Shown piece after piece: positions 23,333 to 29,298 of a DNA stretch of 30,529 bases. The notes under the pieces were generated by a model that was not told the DNA's origin, searched no databases, and saw nothing but the letters and a program-made list of their open reading frames with translations. Where the stretch lies: assembly GCA_964383535.1 (NCBI GenBank), contig CAYLHS010000021.1:1-30529 (forward strand), read 5' to 3'. This DNA comes from CAYLHS01 sp964383535 (GTDB lineage: Bacteria > Actinomycetota > Acidimicrobiia > Spongiisociales > UBA4744). The first letter of the stretch is position 1. Every line of letters begins with the position of its first letter. The position numbers and the translations under genes are program-made.

Positions 23333-24564
23333 TACGGGTTCTTCACTAGGTTGCCGGCCTTCCAGACGTGGGTGACGTTCGCCGGATGTGCGAGCACGGT
23401 CACATCATCAAGAGGGTTCGAAGCCACGGCGATGATGTCGGCGTCGTGTCCTTCCGCGAGTAATCCAGATCGGGGCGCTTGGGGACCCAGGGTTTTGGGT
23501 CCGTTGAAGGTGGCTGCCTCGACCACCTCCAGCGGGGACATCCCCGCCTGAGCGAGGTAGACGACTTCCTCACCGTTGGCTCCCCATGGAACCGGCGAGG
23601 TCGGCCCACTTGTCGCCATGTCGGTTCCGAGCGCAATCGTCACTCCTGCCTCGTGGGCAAGTGCCATTGCGTGTAGGTGTTGATCCGCCATCGCCTCGAG
23701 CTTGCGCATGGCGTACTCGGCGGTGCCGGCCTGTCTCCCTCCAGCGAGGAGTCGCTCGACGATGAATCTCGTCGGCACGAGCACGGCACCCTGTTCCTTC
23801 ATCTGGGCAGCGGTCTCTTCGTCGAGATGGGTTCCGTGCTCGATCGTCGCCGCGCCGGCATCGAGGGCGGCCTTGATGCCCGGAGTGCCGTGACAGTGCG
23901 CCATGACCACACGGTCGGCCCTCGCAGCCTCTTCCACGATCGCCGTCAACTCCTCGACGCTGAACTGCTGATGGATCGGATGATCGATCTCGCTCAGCAC
24001 GCCCCCGGACGCACAGACCTTGATGACCTTGGCGTTGCGCCGAAGCTGCTTGCGGGTCGCCTTCAGGCATTCCGGGACTCCATCGCACAGTGCCAACATC
24101 CCGTTGTCTCGTTCGAGGAGCCATTCGAGCGGATAGGAGTGCAGATCTCCGTGCCCGCCTGTCATCGACAGGATCGCGCCTGCCGCATAGATGCTCGGAC
24201 CCACGATCGAGCCTTCCTCCACAGCGCGGGCGAGGTAGATTCCGTCACCGCCGGCCTCCCGGATCGACGTGAAGCCCGCCATCAGCGCTGCATGAGCGTC
24301 ACGCACCGATCGGATCGCTCTGAGCTCGGCAGGGATTCGCATCAGCATCTCCAAGACGGGCGTGGTGAGGCCGGTGAAATGCGCATGGGTATCCCACATG
24401 CCAGGCATGACGATCGGCACCCTGGTCACCGTGGCCTGCGGTGAAGGAGGTGCGTTTCCGATGGGACCCGCGTAGCTGATCGCTGTGCCTTCGGTGATGA
24501 CGCACCCGCTCTCGATCGGTGCGCCATGTCCAGGAATGAGCGTGTCCGCCTCGATACGGTGCAT
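23332..24564 (-). CDS. Metal-dependent amidohydrolase (imidazolonepropionase/prolidase-like)
   Basis: The 410-aa protein belongs to the amidohydrolase superfamily of binuclear-metal TIM-barrel hydrolases. Visible metal-site elements are HAHF after PGMWDT, the candidate carbamylated lysine in AKVIKVCASGG, His residues in VVMAHCHGT and TIEHGTHLDEETA, and the catalytic Asp in ALGTDMATSG. This order fits the Xaa-Pro dipeptidase / imidazolonepropionase-like branch. The true substrate is unknown. ATG 24576 and ATG 24564 are both possible. The second was chosen because GAGGAAG lies 5 nt before it and the predicted transcription start leaves room for that site. A palindrome overlaps its promoter. Confidence 0.88.
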   Translation of the reverse strand: MHRIEADTLIPGHGAPIESGCVITEGTAISYAGPIGNAPPSPQATVTRVPIVMPGMWDTHAHFTGLTTPVLEMLMRIPAELRAIRSVRDAHAALMAGFTSIREAGGDGIYLARAVEEGSIVGPSIYAAGAILSMTGGHGDLHSYPLEWLLERDNGMLALCDGVPECLKATRKQLRRNAKVIKVCASGGVLSEIDHPIHQQFSVEELTAIVEEAARADRVVMAHCHGTPGIKAALDAGAATIEHGTHLDEETAAQMKEQGAVLVPTRFIVERLLAGGRQAGTAEYAMRKLEAMADQHLHAMALAHEAGVTIALGTDMATSGPTSPVPWGANGEEVVYLAQAGMSPLEVVEAATFNGPKTLGPQAPRSGLLAEGHDADIIAVASNPLDDVTVLAHPANVTHVWKAGNLVKNP

Positions 24565-24580
24565 AGGCTTCCTCATGATC

Positions 24581-24596
24581 GGTTGAGTTCAACCTA
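24581..24596 (-). promoter_or_regulatory. Palindromic operator candidate over the amidohydrolase -10 box
   Basis: GGTTGA-gt-TCAACC (24581-24594) is a perfect palindrome with a 2-nt centre. On the minus strand it overlaps TAGGTT (24591-24596), the likely -10 box. A dimeric repressor is an inference. Confidence 0.4.
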
Positions 24597-24743
24597 GCCC
24601 GGGCTCGCTTTCCGAGCGGTTCTCGGTCGTCGTTTGTCGGAGAGCGCCTCGCCATGGCGTCTTGGGGCGTGCTCGATCTGCGTTCCCCCTGAGAACCGGA
24701 GGCTGACGACTGGCCGCCGCCGGTCGAAGGTCGACAGCAGCCC

Positions 24744-24749
24744 TAGGCT
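24744..24749 (+). promoter_or_regulatory. -10 box TAGGCT giving a leaderless EamA-transporter mRNA
   Basis: TAGGCT is followed by 6 nt and ATG 24756 without a Shine-Dalgarno sequence. The rest of the 24597-24743 gap shows no gene. Confidence 0.5.
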
Positions 24750-24755
24750 TCTCCG

Positions 24756-25649
24756 ATGATTCGTCTCGCCGCCACGGCCGGGGTCGTCTGTATCTCGTTC
24801 TCGGCCATCCTCGTTCGAGCAGCGAACGTGTCACCGTCGACGGCTGCTGTGTTCAGGACCCTCTACGCGATCCCTCTCCTGCTCGCCATGTGGCTGTTCG
24901 TCAAGAGTCGCGACCACAGGTCGATGCGAACTCGGATTGTCGCCGTGGCTGCCGGTTTGGTCCTCAGCGTTGATCTGACGGTCTGGCATCACTCCATTTC
25001 CTACATCGGTGCGGGGTTGGCGACGGTCCTGGCCAACGTGCAGGTCGTGTTTGTCGGTCTCGCAGCGCGGATCATCTGGAAGGAACGGCCGGCCCGGTCA
25101 ACCCTCTGGACCCTTCCACTCATGGGGGTGGGCCTCGTTCTCGTTTCGGGGCTCGGACGTTCGGACGCCTACGGGACGAACCCCGTCCTGGGAGTGGTCC
25201 TCGGCGGCGCGACGGGACTGACGTACGCGGGGTTCCTGCTCGTGTTCAGAACGGCGACCCGGCGCGACGAGGCTCCGGCCGTCGGATCACTGTTGGATGC
25301 CACCATTGGGGCCGCGGCGGGGTCGTTGATCCTCGGCGAGCTATTCGGATCGATTGCCTTTCGACCCACGTGGCCTGCCCATGGATGGTTGGTGCTTCTG
25401 GCCGTGGTCGCTCAGGTCGCAGGATGGCTACTCATCGCAACGGCGCTTCCCAGGGTCCCAGCCCTGGAAACGTCGGTCTTGTTGCTGGTCCAACCGTTGG
25501 CCGCGATGGTGTGGGGGCATCTGTTCTTCGCCGAAACGGTCTCGTGGGTCCAGGGTGTCGGGGTAGTACTGGTGATCGTCGGTGTCGTGGTCGTGTCGAC
25601 GCGCGGAGCAACCGATGCCGGAAGGTTCACGGCACAAGGGGCTGCATGA
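24756..25649 (+). CDS. EamA/DMT-superfamily transporter
   Basis: This 297-aa integral membrane protein has about ten hydrophobic helices arranged as two EamA repeats. The first repeat ends near the LANVQVVFVGLAARIIWKER segment and the second near LLLVQPLAAMVWGHLFFAET, the matching position of the duplicate. Such proteins export or import amino acids, metabolites or drugs, mostly driven by proton exchange. Substrate cannot be inferred. ATG 24756 starts the first helix and follows a -10 box by 6 nt. It is convergent with the cyclic-nucleotide-binding protein gene across a 75-nt gap, in which only a 5-bp GCGCG/CGCGC repeat (25651-25669) was noticed. Confidence 0.88.
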   Translation: MIRLAATAGVVCISFSAILVRAANVSPSTAAVFRTLYAIPLLLAMWLFVKSRDHRSMRTRIVAVAAGLVLSVDLTVWHHSISYIGAGLATVLANVQVVFVGLAARIIWKERPARSTLWTLPLMGVGLVLVSGLGRSDAYGTNPVLGVVLGGATGLTYAGFLLVFRTATRRDEAPAVGSLLDATIGAAAGSLILGELFGSIAFRPTWPAHGWLVLLAVVAQVAGWLLIATALPRVPALETSVLLLVQPLAAMVWGHLFFAETVSWVQGVGVVLVIVGVVVVSTRGATDAGRFTAQGAA

Positions 25650-25724
25650 AGCGCGAGATCATCACGCGCCAGTTGCCATCGGCGTCACTCGCCCCGAGCA
25701 TCACCAACGTCACCGGACAGAGCA

Positions 25725-26207
25725 CTACCCGTGTGAGATCAGCCCAGGCCGGATCCGACTCCGGATCTGTTCCCGCGTCGCCGCCAACCGGTGTCCGAGC
25801 ATGAGGGTGAAACGGCGAAGAAGACCGAGACCGACCGCAGGCTCTTCCTCGAAAGCCGTCCACAACTCGTCGACCGGTAGCACCACGAACTCGGAGTTCT
25901 CCATGCAGACCGCCGAGAACGGATGCACTGCGTCATCTCCGCTCGCGAGTGCCGACGCACCGATCACCTCACCTGGTTGGGTGACGACGTTCATGAGGAT
26001 GTCCTCACCTCCATGCAGCGGCGACTGGCGGTTCGCCACCATCCCTGCGACGAGCACGAGGAGTGTGTCCGAGGGGGCACCCTCATCGAAGATCCTCGTG
26101 CCTTTCGCTGCGGTTCGAAGGTCGGCGTGGGGTGCGAGCAGATCGATCTCTTCGTCCGTGAGCGATCGGAAGAACGGCAGGGTCTTGAGTTCGGCAGGAT
26201 CGATCAT
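25725..26207 (-). CDS. Stand-alone cyclic-nucleotide-binding domain protein (Crp/Fnr sensor domain only)
   Basis: The 160-aa protein is a single cNMP-binding beta-barrel domain. It begins LKTLPFFRSLTDEEIDLLAPHAD, with the phosphate-cassette region around QPGEVIGASALASGDDAVHPFSAVC and the closing helix LLRRFTLMLGHRLAATREQI. The usual C-terminal winged helix is absent, so it is unlikely to bind DNA alone. The canonical Arg of the cAMP phosphate-binding cassette is not evident, so the ligand is doubtful. AAGGAG before ATG 26207 fixes the start. It is encoded 12 nt after fhs on the same strand and is probably co-transcribed with it. Confidence 0.85.
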   Translation of the reverse strand: MIDPAELKTLPFFRSLTDEEIDLLAPHADLRTAAKGTRIFDEGAPSDTLLVLVAGMVANRQSPLHGGEDILMNVVTQPGEVIGASALASGDDAVHPFSAVCMENSEFVVLPVDELWTAFEEEPAVGLGLLRRFTLMLGHRLAATREQIRSRIRPGLISHG

Positions 26208-26219
26208 CAGTTCTCCTTC

Positions 26220-27950
26220 TCAGAACAGGCCTTGCACTTTTCCGGTCTTCACATCGATGTCGACGTTCTCGAACGCCGGCCGGCTTGGCAACCCGGGCAT
26301 GGTCCTCATGGTCCCACAGAGCGGGTAGAGGAATCCTGCTCCGACACTCGCCCGGATGTCGCGTACCGGCAGCCGGAAGTGTTTCGGGGCGCCTTTCGCC
26401 GACGGGTCGTGGCTGAGGCTCAGGTGGGTCTTCGCCATGCAGATGGGCAGGTTGTCATAGCCGAGCTTGGTGTAGAGACGGATCTTCTTGTCGGCATCGT
26501 CCATGAAGTCGACACCATCCGCCCCGTAGACGCGGGTTGCGATCAGCTCGATCTTGTCGCGGATCGGCATGTCGAGCGGGTAGAGGAACGAGAAGTCCTT
26601 GGGCTGTGCCGCCGCCTTGACGACGGCCTCGGCCAGGTCCATGGCGCCCTTTCCCCCCTGCGCCCAGTGGTCGGTCTTCACGGCGTCCTCGGCGCCGGCC
26701 TCGACGGCGATCTTGCGGAGCAGCTCCACCTCGTTGTCGGTGTCGGTGTGGAAATGGTTCACGGCCACAACGACGGGAACGCCGTACCTCTTGGCGATCC
26801 CGATGTGCGCGACCAGATTCGCCGCGCCCTTTTCGAGTGCATCGAGATTCTCGGTTGTCAGCTCCGGAGGAAGGGGCCTGCCGGCGATGACTTTTCCGAG
26901 TCCTCCGTGCATCTTCAGCGCGCGGATCGTTGCGACGATCACAACGACGTCCGGGGTGAGGCCACTCGCTCGGCACTTGATGTCCATGAACTTCTCCATG
27001 CCGATGTCGGACCCGAAACCGGACTCGGTAACGACGTAGTCGGCGAGCCGGAGTGCGATCTGATCGGCGACGATGCTCGAGTTCCCGTGCGCGATGTTCG
27101 CGAACGGCCCCGTGTGCACCAGTACGGGGGTGTGCTCCAGGGTCTGCATCAGCGTGGGCATGAGGGCGTCCTTCAGCAGCACCGCCATCGCTCCGGCAAC
27201 CTTCAGATCCTCGGCGGTGACGGGTTCTCCGTCGAACGTGGTGCCGATGACGATCTTTCCCAGTCGGGTTCGAAGGTCGGCGAGGCCGGTCGAGAGCGCG
27301 AGGATGGCCATCACTTCGGAGGCGACGGCGATGTCATACATCGACTCCCGTGGATAGCCGTTCGGCTTGCCGCCGAGGCCGATGACGACGTTGCGCAGCG
27401 CCCGGTCGTTGAGGTCGACCACGCGGCCCCAGGTGACGGAGAACGGGTTCAGGTTCAGTGTGTTCCCGTGCGTCAGGTGGTTGTCGATGGCTGCCGCCAG
27501 CAGGTTGTGGGCGACGGACACGGCGTGGATGTCGCCGGTGAGATGCAGGTTGAAGTCCTCCATGGGGATCACCTGGCTGTAGCCGCCACCGGCTGCACCT
27601 CCCTTGATGCCGAACGTGGGACCCATGCTCGGCTGGCGGAGCGTAGTGAACACCGAGTGACCGAGTCGACCAAGGCCTTGGGAGAGGCCGACCGCGGTTG
27701 TGGTCTTCCCCTCACCGAGGGGGGTCGGCGTGATCGCGGTGACGTCGATGTACGTGCCGAGTGGCCGGTCGGCGAATGTGTCGCGAACGTCCAGGTGGAC
27801 TTTCGCTTTGTGCGCACCGTAGAGGTCGAGGTCCTCTGGTCGAAGGCCGACGCGCGCGGCGATGTCCAGGATCGGGTCGAGTGGTGCCTCCTGCGCGATC
27901 TCGAGATCGGACGGGACCGGGGTGCGAGGCGCTGCAAAGGAACTCAACAT
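26220..27950 (-). CDS. fhs: Formate-tetrahydrofolate ligase
   Basis: Fhs makes 10-formyl-THF from formate, THF and ATP, feeding one-carbon biosynthesis or the methyl branch of the Wood-Ljungdahl pathway. The 576-aa length fits the family (about 560). The P-loop TPTPLGEGKTTT is near residue 75, followed by LRQPSMGPTFGIKGGAAGGGY and HLTGDIHAVSVAHNLLAA. A further family stretch is ANIAHGNSSIVAD, and the chain ends at LCGTMRTMPGLP. ATG 27950 has AGGAG close upstream (2-nt spacing). Together with the formate dehydrogenase operon it gives the cell a formate to formyl-THF route. The opposite strand is open for over 2 kb here, but that is a composition effect. Confidence 0.97.
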   Translation of the reverse strand: MLSSFAAPRTPVPSDLEIAQEAPLDPILDIAARVGLRPEDLDLYGAHKAKVHLDVRDTFADRPLGTYIDVTAITPTPLGEGKTTTAVGLSQGLGRLGHSVFTTLRQPSMGPTFGIKGGAAGGGYSQVIPMEDFNLHLTGDIHAVSVAHNLLAAAIDNHLTHGNTLNLNPFSVTWGRVVDLNDRALRNVVIGLGGKPNGYPRESMYDIAVASEVMAILALSTGLADLRTRLGKIVIGTTFDGEPVTAEDLKVAGAMAVLLKDALMPTLMQTLEHTPVLVHTGPFANIAHGNSSIVADQIALRLADYVVTESGFGSDIGMEKFMDIKCRASGLTPDVVVIVATIRALKMHGGLGKVIAGRPLPPELTTENLDALEKGAANLVAHIGIAKRYGVPVVVAVNHFHTDTDNEVELLRKIAVEAGAEDAVKTDHWAQGGKGAMDLAEAVVKAAAQPKDFSFLYPLDMPIRDKIELIATRVYGADGVDFMDDADKKIRLYTKLGYDNLPICMAKTHLSLSHDPSAKGAPKHFRLPVRDIRASVGAGFLYPLCGTMRTMPGLPSRPAFENVDIDVKTGKVQGLF

Positions 27951-27971
27951 GACTCCTCTCGAGGTACGAGC

Positions 27972-27986
27972 CCGAGTCTATCTCGG
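27972..27986 (-). promoter_or_regulatory. Inverted repeat around the fhs -10 box
   Basis: CCGAG-TCTAT-CTCGG (27972-27986) is an inverted repeat that encloses the likely minus-strand -10 box TAGACT (27975-27980). The leader from this start would be about 18 nt and includes the ribosome-binding site. Confidence 0.4.
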
Positions 27987-28068
27987 TCTCCGCGTGTCCC
28001 GGCGGCCCGTGGCGAAAGGGTCCAATGCGCTGCCGTAGGGCCCTATGGCCTATGTCACCAGGGCAGGG

Positions 28069-28118
28069 TTGAAGTTATCAATATGGGAAGTAAGAAGGTG
28101 CATTACTTATGTATGCAC
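28069..28118 (+). promoter_or_regulatory. Palindromes upstream of the rhodanese-cytochrome genes
   Basis: Two palindromes lie in an AT-richer patch: TTGA-N5-TCAA (28069-28081) and GTGCAT-N9-ATGCAC (28098-28118). The first resembles an FNR half-site pair but has 5 rather than 6 central bases. They are candidate regulator sites; no -35/-10 pair could be placed with confidence. Confidence 0.35.
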
Positions 28119-28139
28119 ATTCCGAAGGGAGATAGAGAG

Positions 28140-29243
28140 ATGTCACGAAGGAGTCCTTCCTTCAAGCTGCTTCTCCTGATCGCCGTTCTGAGCATCTTTG
28201 CTTTGAGCGGCTGCGGGGGAACCACAACAGAAACAACCGTGGCCACAACTCAGGCCACGACCACCACCGAGGCGATGACCACCACGACGGAGGCCATGAC
28301 CACCACGACGGAGGCCATGACCACCACGACGGAGGCCATGGTCGATGAGTATCAGGTCCTCGCCGATTACTTGGCAGGTAGGCTCGCCGACTGGACGCCG
28401 ACGATCTCGGCCGATGCGTTGTACGAGAACCTGACGGATGGGGACGAAAGCAACGATCCGCTGATCATCAGTGTTCGCGCACCGGAGATCTATGCGGTGG
28501 GACACATCCAGGGTGCGGTGAATATCCCCTGGAAGACCATCGCCGATCCCGACAACCTCGCCAAGCTGCCCATGGATCGTCAGATCGTCGTCTACTGCTA
28601 CACCGGTCACACCGGGCAGGTGGCGGCGACCCTGCTGATGTCGTTCGGTTATGACGTGACGAACCTCAAGTTCGGCATGATGGGGTGGAGCAACGATCCG
28701 GACGTCGTGGGAACGACGCCGTTCTCCGAGGCGCCCGGCTATCCGACCGAGACAGAGGCGCACGAGCTGACCGGTTCGTATGACCCGCCGGTGCTCGACA
28801 CGGGTGAGTCCGATGGGGCGGCCATCGCGATCGCACGGGCACAGCAGTTCCTGGCCGACTGGTCGCCGACCATCTCGGCAGAAGCAGTGTATGAGAACTT
28901 GACCGACGGGGACGACTCGAACAACCCGTTCCTCATCAGCGTTCGTGCACCCGACATCTACGCAGTCGGTCACGTGCAGGGTGCAGTGGACATCCCATGG
29001 AAGTCGATCGCGGACACGTCCCTGCTCGCCGGCGTGCCATCCGACCAGCCGATTGTCGACTACTGCTACACGGGCCACACGGGTCAGGTGGCGGCGACGA
29101 TCCTGAAGCTTCTCGGCTACGACGTCCAGAACATGAAGTTCGGGATGATGGGGTGGAGCAATGACCTCGATGTCGTCGGAACGACGCCCTTCTCGGCGGC
29201 GCCCGGCTATCCGACCGAGACGGAGGCCCACACACTGCCGTAG
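28140..29243 (+). CDS. Lipoprotein with two tandem rhodanese domains
   Basis: The 367-aa protein has a lipoprotein signal (LLLLIAVLSIFALSGC, lipidated Cys25) and a Thr-rich stalk made of four TTTTEAM repeats (residues 40-67). Two rhodanese domains follow (about 76-210 and 230-365). Each domain keeps ISVRAP(E/D)IYAVGH, the active-site loop CYTGHTGQVAA and KFGMMGWSND, with catalytic Cys153 and Cys309. Rhodaneses carry sulfur (or selenium) as persulfide on this Cys. The domains are so alike that a recent internal duplication is likely. ATG 28140 was chosen at the signal peptide, with GAAGGGAG upstream; the frame is open far upstream antisense to fhs, but that is not coding. The next gene is the multiheme cytochrome, so the two may work together outside the membrane. 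Confidence 0.9.
   Translation: MSRRSPSFKLLLLIAVLSIFALSGCGGTTTETTVATTQATTTTEAMTTTTEAMTTTTEAMTTTTEAMVDEYQVLADYLAGRLADWTPTISADALYENLTDGDESNDPLIISVRAPEIYAVGHIQGAVNIPWKTIADPDNLAKLPMDRQIVVYCYTGHTGQVAATLLMSFGYDVTNLKFGMMGWSNDPDVVGTTPFSEAPGYPTETEAHELTGSYDPPVLDTGESDGAAIAIARAQQFLADWSPTISAEAVYENLTDGDDSNNPFLISVRAPDIYAVGHVQGAVDIPWKSIADTSLLAGVPSDQPIVDYCYTGHTGQVAATILKLLGYDVQNMKFGMMGWSNDLDVVGTTPFSAAPGYPTETEAHTLP
28257..28340 (+). repeat. Four 21-bp repeats encoding the TTTTEAM stalk
   Basis: Four consecutive 21-bp units each encode TTTTEAM. The last three are almost identical at the DNA level and the first differs at several third positions, which suggests recent slippage expansion. Confidence 0.9.
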
Positions 29244-29250
29244 AAGACGA

Positions 29251-29287
29251 TGAGGGTAGTGGGCAGGGATTCCTGCCCACTACCTCA
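29251..29287 (+). terminator. Long stem-loop between the rhodanese and cytochrome genes
   Basis: Bases 29251-29267 pair with 29272-29287 to form a 16-bp stem (loop GATT, one bulged G at 29256), starting 7 nt after the rhodanese stop. No T-run follows; instead the cytochrome ribosome-binding site GGGAGG (29289-29294) comes directly after. It could terminate partially, protect the upstream mRNA end, or separate expression of the two genes. Confidence 0.6.
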
Positions 29288-29298
29288 CGGGAGGTTTC

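Noticed and set aside
28069..28081. FNR box upstream of the rhodanese gene
   Set aside because: The centre is 5 nt rather than the 6 between TTGA and TCAA in standard sites, so it is kept only as a palindrome.
25923..28139. Very long plus-strand open frame antisense to fhs, continuous with the rhodanese gene
   Set aside because: Its predicted residues are low-complexity, rich in Arg, Asp and Val, and mirror the fhs coding strand. The real protein starts at the signal peptide at 28140.
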